From [Flexibacter] sp. ATCC 35103 (GTDB taxonomy: Bacteria > Bacteroidota > Bacteroidia > Flavobacteriales > Flavobacteriaceae), in assembly GCF_001975985.1 (NCBI RefSeq), contig NZ_MTQF01000006.1, positions 62,001-126,000 of the forward strand: a DNA stretch of 64,000 bases. Direction: 5' to 3'. Within the stretch, counting starts at the first letter, position 1. Every line of letters begins with the position of its first letter. The translations under genes were made by a program, and so were the position numbers. Below, in pieces: positions 9,537 through 18,729 of the stretch. Under the pieces are notes generated by a model. It searched no databases, was not told the origin of the DNA, and saw only the letters and a list, made by a program, of their open reading frames with translations.

Positions 9537-10586
9537 GCTAAATAATTTTAAATGTTTAATCAAAAAATCACATATCAGATCTTAAATATTGAATTTAATA
9601 CATAACCATTTTTATTGAGTTTAACCCTGTCACTCCTTGTTTCATTCTACAAAATAAAACATGGTACTCACAAAACAATTAATATTAAATGATAAACACT
9701 TAAGAATAAATATTATATGATAATCATTATTAATATTTTTACTAAGTCAAATATTATTGTTAATAGACTTTGTTTTTTACCACAATACGTTTTAAGAATA
9801 ACAGTTTAAGACATTTTTTAAAATTTTATATTTTAGAAATATGTCCTGAATATCGATTCCTCAGAAGAGAAATGTTTTCATTCATTTTTAAATCAGGAAT
9901 TATTAAAAAAGGCAATAAGTTTTAATTAGGTCCGTTACGCATACAACCCTTTTCTTCGAATAATTTCAGGCAAATTTTAATATCTCAACAGAGATGATTT
10001 TGATACATAAACAAGGTAAGTTGATAAAGAAGATAGATTTCAAACCTTAATAATGAAAACACTGAACAAACCTAAAACACTGATTATCATAAAATAAAGA
10101 TAGATTAATTAATATGTGGTCACTTATCTATATTGTTTCATTTTATAACTTGAAACAATTTTAGAGATTTGAAATCATCTTATTTTTCTGAGAAATTAGA
10201 ATATTAGTTTAATAATATTTTAGAAAAATTAATAAGATTATTTTAAGATGTGGAATGAGAATAATGGTTACCAGATCTTTTTAATACATAAAGACAACTA
10301 TTTTTGAAACCATTCTTTCAAAAAGATTTTACAAATAAATTTTGTTTTTATTTAATTTATAAAAGTGAAATAAGAAACCTTTAAAATGGAAATTGCAACA
10401 TATAAATTGGGTCCAAAATCTTAAAAGTTGATTAAAATCAGAGTTTCTTCTTTAAATAAATTGATTTACTGATATTAATTTTTACATTTGCGTTATTTTT
10501 ATTTGTTCTAAATAGCTTTGAATTTATAAGCCACTTCTAGTAAATAAAACAACCTTAAACGAATTTAAAACAGTAAATACCTCAAT
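9537..10586. other. Long AT-rich intergenic region
   Basis: About 1050 bases without a credible gene, between the diverging adhesin and ankyrin genes. It is very AT-rich. It holds a short hairpin at 10301-10324 (TTTTTGAAA, 6-nt loop, TTTCAAAAA) and a good candidate promoter for the rightward operon at 10461-10490. I found no convincing minus-strand promoter for the adhesin. CAAACCTA at 10067-10074 would read TAGGTTTG on that strand but has no matching upstream TTG. Confidence 0.6.
10461..10490 (+). promoter_or_regulatory. Bacteroidota-type promoter for the ankyrin/DUF2271/PepSY/ApbE operon
   Basis: TTG at 10461-10463, a 19-nt spacer, then TACATTTG at 10483-10490, which matches the Flavobacterium consensus TTG-N17-23-TAnnTTTG. 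It lies about 97 bases before the ATG of the ankyrin gene. The match is by eye only. Confidence 0.45.
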
Positions 10587-12083
10587 ATGAAAAAGAATAT
10601 TTTTATCTCTTTTGCATTAGCCGCAACTTTATTTGTTAGTGCCCAACAAAAAAATATTTTACTAGAACAATCTTTTTGGAAAACGGCACCGGATGTCACC
10701 GCAGTCAAAAATGAAATAGCAAAAGGAAACAATCCATCAGAAGCCAATGCAAACGCTTTTGATGTTACAACAGTTGCTATCAACAATGATGCACCTCTGG
10801 CAAGTATAAAATTTTTACTGGATCAACCCGGAAATCCAGTTACTAAATCTACACATGACAATCGTATCTATTTGCACTGGGCTGCTTACAGAGGAAATAC
10901 AGAACTGGTAGAATATCTTATCTATAAAGGATCTGATGTTAATTTTGAAGACAGTCACGGCACTACTCCGCTTGCTTTTGCAGCATCAAACGGATTATTA
11001 AATTCTGCGGTTTGCGAAGCCTTTTTTAAAGCTGGAGTAGATCCTAAGAAAAAATATTCTGATGGTGCAAACCTATTACTGATGTCAATTCCGTTTGATA
11101 AAGACCTGAAACTTACTGACTATTTCCTGACCAAAGGAATGTCTTTGAAAGATGTTGACAACAACGGAAATACTGCTTTTAATTATGCTGCGAGAACCGG
11201 AAATATAACTCTTTTGAAAAAACTATTAGAAAAAGGAGTTAAATACACTGATAATGCACTTATTATTGCGACACAGGGAAGCCGTAGAGAAACCAATACA
11301 ATCGAAACTTACAAATACTTAGTTGAAGAAGTTAAAATTAAACCTACTGTTACCGGTAAATCTGGTGAAAATGTACTTCATCTTCTTGCCGGAAAACCAA
11401 ACCAGACAGAAATAATCAATTACTTTTTGTCTAAAGGCGCAGATGTAAACAAAGTCGATAAAGAAGGAAACACTCCTTTGATGATTGCTGCCGGAGCCAG
11501 AGAAACTGCAGTTCTTGAACTATTGCTTTCAAAAGTAAAAAACATCAATTCGCAAAATCTAAAAGGAGAATCAGCCTTAACAATGGCCGTAAGATCAGGA
11601 AGTCCTGAGGCAGTTGCAATTCTTTTAAACAAAGGTGCAGATATAAACGTAAAAGATAAAGACGGAAATAATTTAGGATTATATCTGGTACAATCTTACA
11701 GACCAGCAGGCCGTGGTGAAGCAAATGCTGCAAAAGATCCTTTTGATGCCAAAGTAAAACTTCTACAGGAAAAAGGACTTAATCTTGCCACTGCGCAAAA
11801 AGACGGTAATACTTTATATCATTTCGCAATCGCTAAAAATGATCTTACTTTAGTTAAGAAATTAGCAAACCTGAATATCGACATCAATGCTAAAAACAAA
11901 GATGGTATGACTGCTTTGCACAAAGCTGCAATGATTGCAAAAGAGGATTCGATCTTAAAATATCTGGTTTCTATTGGTGCTAAAAAAGATATCAATACAG
12001 AATTTGATGAAAGTGCTTATGCACTGGCAAAAGAAAATGAATCATTAACTAAAAACAATGTTTCTGTAGAGTTTTTAAAATAG
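10587..12083 (+). CDS. Secreted ankyrin-repeat protein
   Basis: 498 residues. A Sec signal peptide (KKNIFISFALAATLFVSA-Q) is followed by roughly ten ankyrin repeats from about residue 60 to the C-terminus, for example HWAAYRGNTELVEYLIYKGSDVN as a recognisable helix-turn-helix unit, plus NTPLMIAAGARETAVLELL and MTALHKAAMIAKEDSILKYL. It should be a periplasmic protein-protein interaction scaffold. It is the first gene of a rightward cluster: DUF2271 starts 71 bases downstream, then the PepSY reductase and ApbE, and a candidate promoter precedes it. By context it may assemble or stabilise the redox proteins encoded next, but nothing in the sequence shows its partner. Confidence 0.85.
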   Translation: MKKNIFISFALAATLFVSAQQKNILLEQSFWKTAPDVTAVKNEIAKGNNPSEANANAFDVTTVAINNDAPLASIKFLLDQPGNPVTKSTHDNRIYLHWAAYRGNTELVEYLIYKGSDVNFEDSHGTTPLAFAASNGLLNSAVCEAFFKAGVDPKKKYSDGANLLLMSIPFDKDLKLTDYFLTKGMSLKDVDNNGNTAFNYAARTGNITLLKKLLEKGVKYTDNALIIATQGSRRETNTIETYKYLVEEVKIKPTVTGKSGENVLHLLAGKPNQTEIINYFLSKGADVNKVDKEGNTPLMIAAGARETAVLELLLSKVKNINSQNLKGESALTMAVRSGSPEAVAILLNKGADINVKDKDGNNLGLYLVQSYRPAGRGEANAAKDPFDAKVKLLQEKGLNLATAQKDGNTLYHFAIAKNDLTLVKKLANLNIDINAKNKDGMTALHKAAMIAKEDSILKYLVSIGAKKDINTEFDESAYALAKENESLTKNNVSVEFLK

Positions 12084-12154
12084 TTCCTGAGAGTTATTTA
12101 CAAAAGGCAAAATTTACAGTTACCAATTAACAACTCAAAATTCAAAATTCATAT

Positions 12155-12637
12155 ATGAAATCAATATTTAAAACGGCACTTACAATCGCAATTATTTGTC
12201 TTATATCTTTTCAGGCAAATGCTCAGGCAAGCAAATACAAATGCATGCTGCAAATGGCCAATTATATGGGAGAAGGTGCTTACATAGTAGTTTCACTAAT
12301 CAACCCTAGTGGTGAGTACGAAAAAACGCTTTACGTAATGGGCGACGATAAAAAATGGTACAAATCATTGAAAGAATGGAATAAATTTCAAACTCAAAAA
12401 CCTGCTGATATCAGTGCCAGAACCGGAGCATCAGTTACAGGTGGAGATCGCAGCATTACTACAATCGAAATTGATGATTCTAAAATTAACAAAGGATATA
12501 AATTAAGATTTGAATCAGCAGTAGAAGATCAGAAATATTATGTAAGTGATCTTGAAATCCCTCTTACAACACAGGGGCTGGCTGATAAAACAGAAGGAAA
12601 AGGCTATATTAGATACGTTCGATTAAATAAGATTTAA
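12155..12637 (+). CDS. DUF2271 periplasmic protein, probably flavinylated
   Basis: 160 residues with a clear signal peptide (MKSIFKTALTIAIICLISFQ, cleaved after ANA). The mature part matches my knowledge of DUF2271: an early MLQMANYMGEGAYIVVSL strand, a central GDDKKWYKSLKEW, and a C-terminal KGYIRYVRL. Residues 85-95 read DISARTGASVT. This resembles the (S/T)GA(S/T)x(S/T) core at which ApbE attaches FMN in NqrC/RnfG-type proteins, with one extra spacing difference from the acidic residue. DUF2271 proteins have been linked to ApbE and PepSY genes in surveys of extracytosolic flavoproteins. It sits between the ankyrin gene and the PepSY reductase, with ApbE two genes on, so a role as a covalent-FMN electron carrier in the periplasm is the best inference. 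Confidence 0.8.
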   Translation: MKSIFKTALTIAIICLISFQANAQASKYKCMLQMANYMGEGAYIVVSLINPSGEYEKTLYVMGDDKKWYKSLKEWNKFQTQKPADISARTGASVTGGDRSITTIEIDDSKINKGYKLRFESAVEDQKYYVSDLEIPLTTQGLADKTEGKGYIRYVRLNKI

Positions 12638-12665
12638 TAAATCGTTCTACAGCTTTGTTAAAATT

Positions 12666-12729
12666 GCCACAGAGTAAAAAGATTTTCATGCAGTACAAAA
12701 AAATCTGTAAGAGCCTTTTAATCTGTGGC
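12666..12729. repeat. Intergenic inverted repeat (CCACAGATTAAAAAG family)
   Basis: GCCACAGAGTAAAAAG at the left and CTTTTAATCTGTGGC at the right form an imperfect hairpin just before the PepSY gene. The arms match the outer arms of the element at 31799-31937. Translating it from the upstream TTG at 12655 would add 37 unlikely residues to PepSY, which supports the start at 12766. Confidence 0.6.
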
Positions 12730-12765
12730 AAAAAACCGCAATTACATTTCAATAGATTACACTTC

Positions 12766-14964
12766 ATGACTCTTTCCTTTTGGCGTTACACACACTTAGC
12801 TCTGGCTTTGTTTTCTTCTTTATTCTTAATAGCAGCATCAGCAACAGGTATTATTCTAGCAGTAGATGCAATGCAGGAAAAAACACTTCCGTACCGGACA
12901 GCTGATTTCGACAAAATAACGCTGGCAGAAACTTTACCTGCATTAAAGAAAGCATATCCTGAAATAACCGAATTAAGTGTAGATCACAATCAATTTGTAA
13001 CCCTGCAGGCAATTGATCAGGATGGCAACGATATCAATTCTTATATTGATGCCAAAACTGCCAAACCCTTAGGTAAACCAATAAAAAAAAGTGAATTTAT
13101 TCAATGGGTTACCGGATTTCATCGTTCTTTATTTCTGCATGAAACCGGACGATTCGTTGTTGGGGTAATTTCTTTTTTATTGCTATTAATTGCTCTTTCA
13201 GGTTTTGCTTTAGTGCTGAACAGACAAAGAGGAATCCGTAATTTTTTCTCGAAAGTAGTCAAAGAATATTTTGCCCAGTATTATCATGTTGTATTAGGTA
13301 GACTCGCCTTGATTCCAATCCTGATTATAGCCCTTACCGGAACGTATTTATCCCTGGAAAGGTTCATTTTTTTTATGGATAAAGAAAAAAACGAGCAGCA
13401 AAAAACAACTCCTTCAAATCCGGCAGCTCTAAAAAAGGAAAAAGAAGAATCTATATTTACACATACACTTCTGGCTGATGTCAAAAAAATTGAGTTCCCT
13501 TTTACTGACGATCCCGAAGAATATTATATCATTGAGCTAAAAGACCGTGAAGTTGAAGTTAATCAGGTTACAGGCGCTGTTGTCACAGAAAAACGTTCTC
13601 CAATAAAGGTTCAGTTAGCTGATTTTAGTCTTAATCTTCATACCGGAAGAACAAATGCAATCTGGGCTTTTATACTTGCAATTGCAGCTATTAATATTCT
13701 GTTTTTTATTTATTCCGGTTTTGCGATTACATTAAAACGAAGATCCAGCCGAATAAAAAATAAATTCAAAGCCAGTGAAAGTGAATTTATACTTTTAGCA
13801 GGATCTGAAAACGGAAGCACCTTAAGATTTGCAAATGCCGTCCTGAAACAATTAATTGGTAGCGGTAAAAAAGCTTTTCTCTGTGAATTGAATAGTTTTA
13901 CTGTTTTCCCAAAAGCACAGCATATTATCGTTTTTTCTTCAACACACGGATTGGGCGACGCTCCGTCTAACGGAAGTAAATTTATTTCTTTGTTGAACAA
14001 AAATCCACAAAAACAAAAAATCAACTATTCTGTAGTTGGGTTTGGTTCAAAAGCCTATCCTGATTTTTGTGAATTTGCTTTTGAAATTGACAAGCAATTA
14101 GCCCGTCAAAATTGGGCAGAACGCCTTTTAGAAGTACAGACAGTAAACGACAAATCGGCTGCTGAATTTGTAGAATGGATAAAATTATGGAGCAAAGAAA
14201 CCGCAATTCCATTATCAACAACACCATCTTTGTACAATCATGTTCCTAAAGGTTTACAAAAACTGATGGTTTTAGATAAAACAATTGTCTCTGAGAACGA
14301 ACAGACTTTTATATTGACTTTGAGAGCAAATATGCGAGCTAAATTCAATTCAGGTGATTTACTGGCCATTTATCCTGCAAACGATACCAGAGAACGCCTC
14401 TACTCTATTGGGAAACATTCCGGAAACATACAATTGGTCGTAAAATTGCATCCAAACGGATTAGGTTCTGAATTTTTAAACAATCTGATTCCGGGCAATG
14501 TTATCAAAGCCGGAATCATCAACAATAAAGCATTTCATTTTCCTGCAAAAGCGCAAAAAACAGCCTTAATCTCAAACGGAACGGGTATCGCTCCTTTTCT
14601 GGGAATGATTGAGCAAAATAAAACAAAAACTGAAACGCATTTATATGCCGGATTCAGAATGGAAACAGAAACTGTTTCCGGATACAAGAAGTTTACCGCA
14701 GAAATAATCCAGAAACAAAAACTAAAAAGTTTTCATCTCGCTCTGTCACGCGAAGCAGAACATTTTTATGTAATGGATTTAATCAAACGCGATACTGATT
14801 TCTTTATTGATCTATTACAACATGGAGGTGTCATCATGATTTGTGGTTCGCTTGCCATGCAAAAAGATGTTGAAGCAATACTGGAAAAATTATGTGCCGA
14901 AAGAAAAATAAAGAGCATTGCAGATTATAAAGACAATGGTCAATTATTAACGGATTGCTACTAG
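12766..14964 (+). CDS. PepSY membrane protein fused to flavodoxin and ferredoxin-reductase-like domains
   Basis: 732 residues from the ATG at 12766. I chose this start because it opens with a membrane helix (MTLSFWRYTHLALALF) and the upstream in-frame codons lie in a repeat. The N-terminal half is a PepSY-type inner-membrane protein with about four transmembrane segments (near 3-35, 129-151, 177-196, 299-321) and conserved histidines (GFHRSLFLHETGR, YYHVVLGR, NLHTGR) that may ligate heme. Next come a flavodoxin-like domain (about 341-478, AGSENGSTLRFA, SSTHGLGDAPSNG) and an FAD/NAD(P)H module (about 503-732; RLYSIGK for FAD, ISNGTGIAPFLG and ICGSLAMQKDVE for nucleotide). It should move electrons from cytosolic NAD(P)H across the membrane to periplasmic acceptors such as the DUF2271 flavoprotein or ferric chelates. 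ApbE follows after 13 bases. Confidence 0.85.
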   Translation: MTLSFWRYTHLALALFSSLFLIAASATGIILAVDAMQEKTLPYRTADFDKITLAETLPALKKAYPEITELSVDHNQFVTLQAIDQDGNDINSYIDAKTAKPLGKPIKKSEFIQWVTGFHRSLFLHETGRFVVGVISFLLLLIALSGFALVLNRQRGIRNFFSKVVKEYFAQYYHVVLGRLALIPILIIALTGTYLSLERFIFFMDKEKNEQQKTTPSNPAALKKEKEESIFTHTLLADVKKIEFPFTDDPEEYYIIELKDREVEVNQVTGAVVTEKRSPIKVQLADFSLNLHTGRTNAIWAFILAIAAINILFFIYSGFAITLKRRSSRIKNKFKASESEFILLAGSENGSTLRFANAVLKQLIGSGKKAFLCELNSFTVFPKAQHIIVFSSTHGLGDAPSNGSKFISLLNKNPQKQKINYSVVGFGSKAYPDFCEFAFEIDKQLARQNWAERLLEVQTVNDKSAAEFVEWIKLWSKETAIPLSTTPSLYNHVPKGLQKLMVLDKTIVSENEQTFILTLRANMRAKFNSGDLLAIYPANDTRERLYSIGKHSGNIQLVVKLHPNGLGSEFLNNLIPGNVIKAGIINNKAFHFPAKAQKTALISNGTGIAPFLGMIEQNKTKTETHLYAGFRMETETVSGYKKFTAEIIQKQKLKSFHLALSREAEHFYVMDLIKRDTDFFIDLLQHGGVIMICGSLAMQKDVEAILEKLCAERKIKSIADYKDNGQLLTDCY

Positions 14965-14977
14965 ATTAAAAAAATTA

Positions 14978-15982
14978 ATGCATAAATCAATCTTAAATAA
15001 TTTTTTAATTCTGTTCGTAATTTGCGGAGTATCCTGCAACGCACAAGTTTTACGAAAAAGAACAACGCTGCTTATGGGCGGACGTTTTGATATTACAATC
15101 GTCGCAACAGATTCTCTTGCTGCAGAGCAAAATATCGATGAAGTTATAGCAGAAATTACCCGAATTGAAAATCTGATATCCGACTGGAAACCGAATTCGC
15201 AAGTTTCGCAAATCAATCAGAATGCGGGAATTAAACCCATAAAAGTCGATCGCGAAGTTTTTGAACTTACCCAAAGAGCCATACAATTTTCTAAAGCTAC
15301 AAAGGGCGGCTTTGATGTGAGTTTTGCCGCAATGGACAGAATCTGGAAATTTGACGGATCAATGACCGAAATGCCTTCGGCGGAAGCCATACAAAAATCA
15401 GTAGAAAAAGTAGGGTATAAAAACATCATTTTAGATACAGTTCAGTCAACGATTTTTCTAAAATTAAAAGGAATGAAAATTGGTTTTGGCGCTTTGGGCG
15501 AAGGATATGCAACAGATAAATGCCGAAACATAATGCTCGCCAAAGGTATTAAAGCCGGAATTGTAAACGGTTCCGGAGATATGACCGCATGGGGAAAACA
15601 ACCCAACGGAAAAGACTGGAATATTGGTATGACAAATCCGTTTCATCCAGATACATTATTTGCCGTAGTACCGCTAAATAATGGTGCCGTAACAACTTCA
15701 GGAAGTTATGAAAAGTTTGTTGTTTTTAATGGTAAACGATATTCACACATTATAAATCCTGCGACAGGGTATCCTGCAACTGGATTGTGCAGTGTATCTG
15801 TTTTTGGTCCCAACGCAGAAACAGCAAATGGTTTAAGTACCTCATTAATGGTTTTAGGACAAAAAGAAGGTCTTATGCTGCTAAAAAAATATCCGCAATA
15901 CAGTTGCCTTATGATTACCGATAACGGTAAAATCGTGAAATCAAAAAACTTTAAAATCACGAAATTTAAGGCTAAATTATAG
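14978..15982 (+). CDS. apbE: FAD:protein FMN transferase (ApbE)
   Basis: 334 residues. An N-terminal export signal ends near VICGVSCNAQ (possibly a lipoprotein Cys). The body is a typical ApbE fold: LMGGRFDITI, the segment ISDWKPNSQVSQINQNAG, KATKGGFDVSF, FGALGEGYATDKCRNIM, VNGSGDMTAWG, the YSHIINPATGYPA signature, and the late NGLSTSLMVLG. ApbE enzymes transfer FMN from FAD to a Ser/Thr of exported proteins in a Mg-dependent reaction. Its obvious local target is the DUF2271 protein two genes upstream. It is tightly linked to the PepSY gene (13-base gap) and is followed by a terminator, so it closes the first transcription unit. Confidence 0.93.
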   Translation: MHKSILNNFLILFVICGVSCNAQVLRKRTTLLMGGRFDITIVATDSLAAEQNIDEVIAEITRIENLISDWKPNSQVSQINQNAGIKPIKVDREVFELTQRAIQFSKATKGGFDVSFAAMDRIWKFDGSMTEMPSAEAIQKSVEKVGYKNIILDTVQSTIFLKLKGMKIGFGALGEGYATDKCRNIMLAKGIKAGIVNGSGDMTAWGKQPNGKDWNIGMTNPFHPDTLFAVVPLNNGAVTTSGSYEKFVVFNGKRYSHIINPATGYPATGLCSVSVFGPNAETANGLSTSLMVLGQKEGLMLLKKYPQYSCLMITDNGKIVKSKNFKITKFKAKL

Positions 15983-16040
15983 TTCATCATTTTGTTTGAC
16001 TAATCTCCTGCTTTAGTCTGAGATTAAATAAAATATTAAG

Positions 16041-16081
16041 GGCTTTAGCTAAAATTCATAATTTGGCTAAAGCCTTTTTTT
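16041..16081 (+). terminator. Rho-independent terminator after apbE
   Basis: GGCTTTAGC (16041-16049) pairs with GCTAAAGCC (16066-16074), followed directly by a run of T to 16082. It lies within the 320-base gap between apbE and the TonB receptor, which otherwise holds only AT-rich sequence and the candidate promoter element at 16269. Confidence 0.75.
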
Positions 16082-16268
16082 TAACATAACAATAAACTCC
16101 GGTTAAAACCCAATTCTATGAAGCTGAATTTTGTCTTTCATAATAATGCAAAAAATTCAAATTCCTTATTAACTGACATTTACAGAACAAAAATCCAACA
16201 TTAGAACTTCTAATGTAATTCTAACAATCTTCTAATTCTTTTATTTAGATTAAATATAAACAATAACA

Positions 16269-16276
16269 TAAGTTTG
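16269..16276 (+). promoter_or_regulatory. Candidate -7 element of the TonB receptor/DUF4374 operon
   Basis: TAAGTTTG fits TAnnTTTG and lies 26 bases before the ATG at 16303, downstream of the apbE terminator. The -33 box is poor: only a TTTAG is seen at about the right distance. I found no clear Fur-like operator by eye. Confidence 0.35.
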
Positions 16277-16302
16277 CGCCTTTATTGATAAGCAAATTAG
16301 TT

Positions 16303-18699
16303 ATGAGGTTTTTAATATATGTTCTTTTGGTTGTGAATTTTTCTGTATGGTCTCAAACCGGAAAAATTACGGGAAAAGTAACTTTCGGAAGTTCTGAATC
16401 AGCATTTGGAGCTTCGGTAATGATTTCAGGAACACAAAAATTCGCTATAGTTGACAATCAGGGGCATTTTGAAATAAAAGGATTAGCATACGGCAATTAT
16501 ACTTTGGAAATTTCATCGCTCGAAGCTAAAACAAAAACTGCAAATTTAGTTTTAAATCGCCCTTCTCATCATATAAATATCTCATTAGAAAAAACAAATG
16601 ATCCTAAAATCTTAAATGAAGTAGTTGTCAAGAAAACAACTGTAAAAAAAGAAATTATGGATAAAGGTTTCTCTGTAAATGTTATAGAAACCCAGGAAGC
16701 AGCAAAACGCAATATCCAGACCAATGATTTACTAAGTCAATCTGCAGGTGTTCGAATAAGACAAAACGGAGGATTGGGATCAAGCGTAAATTATAACCTA
16801 AACGGAATGTCAGGAAATGCTATCCGAATATTTATAGACGGAATCCCGATTTCTACTTACGGTTCATCATTTAATTTAAACAGTATTCCGCCCGCATTAA
16901 TTGAAAGGATTGAAGTTTACAAAGGTGTAATTCCGGCACATTTAGCTGATGATGCATTAGGCGGTGCAATCAATTTAATATTAAAGAAAGGAGCAAAAAA
17001 TACCCTAAGTGCTTCTGTTTCTTATGGCTCATTCAATACTGTTCAATCTAATTTTAATACAACTTACAGAGATAAAAACGGATTTACATTAAAAGGATCC
17101 GGATTTTACAATTACTCTGATAACGATTATGAAGTTTGGGGGAAATTTGTCTACAACATTTTACCTAACGGACGCTATGATTATGTAAGGGCAAAACGTT
17201 TTAACGATGCGTACAGGTCTTACGGCGGACGTATTGAAGCTGGTTTTACTGATGTAAACTGGGCAGACACGTTCTTAGTAGGTTTTAATGCCTCAGACGA
17301 TTTTAATGAAATCCAGCACGGTCAGTCGATGACAAAACCATATAAAGGAAGATTTACCGAAGCAAATGCCCAAGTTGTAAGCTTAAATTATGCAAAAAAA
17401 GATTTTATTGTAAAAGGACTTGAGTTTACGGTAAACTCTGTAATGAGCCAAAGAAATCAGGTAATAAACGATACTGTAAAATGGAATTATAACTGGTTTG
17501 GAGAAAAAGCATTGGGTCTTTATGGTAATCCTATTTTATCTTCTACGGGCGCTCAGCAAGGAGCAAAAACAATTCAGCATATCGACAGTAAAATTTTTAG
17601 CACAAGAGGCGGTTTAAATTATACTTTAAATGACAACCACAAGTTTGTTTTTAGCAGTATGCTTTATACGGTTGACAGAAACGATTATGACGAATTATCA
17701 CCATTAGCAAGCAGTTTTCTTCCAACAAGGGATCTTCAAAAAAGTGTTTTATCACTGGCATATGAACTTCAGGCTTTTGAATCGCGCTTAAGAACAAACA
17801 TCTTCGGGAAACATTACGAACAAAGAACAGAACAAAGGGATCCCAGAATTGTTACAGAAAACGGACAGAATAATATCATTGAAGTAGTTTCGAAAAATAC
17901 AACTTCATTTTATGGTTACGGATTGGCTACATCTTATTTTATAGTTCCAAAATTAATGTTTTCATTATCTGCCGAAAAAGCCATCAGACTTCCGTCTGAA
18001 AATGAAATATTTGGTAATCCGGGAGAAAATCTTACCGGCAACAGTTCTTTAAAACCGGAACAAAGCGACAACTTGAATGTAGGTCTTCGATTTGGTCCTT
18101 ATAAAATCAACGATCACAAATTTTCATTTGGAGGATCCGGATTTTGGAGAAACGCAAAAGATAAAATCGTTCGTCAGATCAGCATTCGCCTTAATGAAGC
18201 ATTGCAGTCATCGCCAGCAGTAAATTTAGGAAAAGCACAATCTTTAGGTTTCGAAGCTTCATTAGAATACTCTTATAACAGCAGGTTATTTGTCTCTATG
18301 AACATGTCAAAGTTCAATTCGCTTTTCAAAGATAAATACGACAGCAACGGTAATGTACTTCTTTATTATAATCAACAACTGCCAAACGAGCCTTATTTTA
18401 CCGTTAACGGAAATGCACAATATAATTTAAAAGATATCATTCAGAAAAACTCAGAACTAAATCTCTATTACAACTTTGGTTACGTAGGCGAATTTTATAC
18501 AACCTGGCTAGAAATAGACAAAACAACCTCTCAGTTTCCACATGACTTAGGTTTAAGTTACACATTTCCGGACAAAAGGTTTATAGTAAGTTTTGATGCT
18601 AAAAATATCACAGACGAACAGGTTTACGACAACTTCGCAGTTCAGAAACCCGGAAGAGCTTTTTATGTAAAACTGAATTATATACTCAACAAGTTTTAA
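16303..18699 (+). CDS. TonB-dependent outer-membrane receptor (XusA-like)
   Basis: 798 residues from the ATG at 16303; an in-frame TTG at 16285 is less likely. A signal peptide (RFLIYVLLVVNFSVWS-Q) is followed by a carboxypeptidase-regulatory-like beta domain (about 20-100), a plug (about 125-230, with DLLSQSAGVRIRQNGGLG, IRIFIDGIPIS and IERIEVYKGVIPAHL) and a 22-strand-type barrel ending in an aromatic-rich YVKLNYILNKF. The short length and lack of a SusD partner point to a metal-chelate receptor rather than a glycan transporter. Directly downstream (30 bases) is a DUF4374 lipoprotein, the arrangement of XusA/XusB used by Bacteroides thetaiotaomicron for xenosiderophore (ferric enterobactin) uptake. 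A PepSY gene upstream would correspond to XusC. The true ligand is not known from sequence. Confidence 0.88.
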   Translation: MRFLIYVLLVVNFSVWSQTGKITGKVTFGSSESAFGASVMISGTQKFAIVDNQGHFEIKGLAYGNYTLEISSLEAKTKTANLVLNRPSHHINISLEKTNDPKILNEVVVKKTTVKKEIMDKGFSVNVIETQEAAKRNIQTNDLLSQSAGVRIRQNGGLGSSVNYNLNGMSGNAIRIFIDGIPISTYGSSFNLNSIPPALIERIEVYKGVIPAHLADDALGGAINLILKKGAKNTLSASVSYGSFNTVQSNFNTTYRDKNGFTLKGSGFYNYSDNDYEVWGKFVYNILPNGRYDYVRAKRFNDAYRSYGGRIEAGFTDVNWADTFLVGFNASDDFNEIQHGQSMTKPYKGRFTEANAQVVSLNYAKKDFIVKGLEFTVNSVMSQRNQVINDTVKWNYNWFGEKALGLYGNPILSSTGAQQGAKTIQHIDSKIFSTRGGLNYTLNDNHKFVFSSMLYTVDRNDYDELSPLASSFLPTRDLQKSVLSLAYELQAFESRLRTNIFGKHYEQRTEQRDPRIVTENGQNNIIEVVSKNTTSFYGYGLATSYFIVPKLMFSLSAEKAIRLPSENEIFGNPGENLTGNSSLKPEQSDNLNVGLRFGPYKINDHKFSFGGSGFWRNAKDKIVRQISIRLNEALQSSPAVNLGKAQSLGFEASLEYSYNSRLFVSMNMSKFNSLFKDKYDSNGNVLLYYNQQLPNEPYFTVNGNAQYNLKDIIQKNSELNLYYNFGYVGEFYTTWLEIDKTTSQFPHDLGLSYTFPDKRFIVSFDAKNITDEQVYDNFAVQKPGRAFYVKLNYILNKF

Positions 18700-18729
18700 T
18701 CTAATTAATTAATTTTTAATGCTATAAAT

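Noticed and set aside
9537..10586. Small RNA or hidden small gene in the 1-kb gap
   Set aside because: Only stop-rich AT sequence, one short hairpin and one promoter motif are seen, with no terminator to define an RNA.
12655..12765. Upstream TTG start for the PepSY gene
   Set aside because: The extra 37 residues are translated from an intergenic inverted repeat and disrupt the membrane-helix start at 12766.
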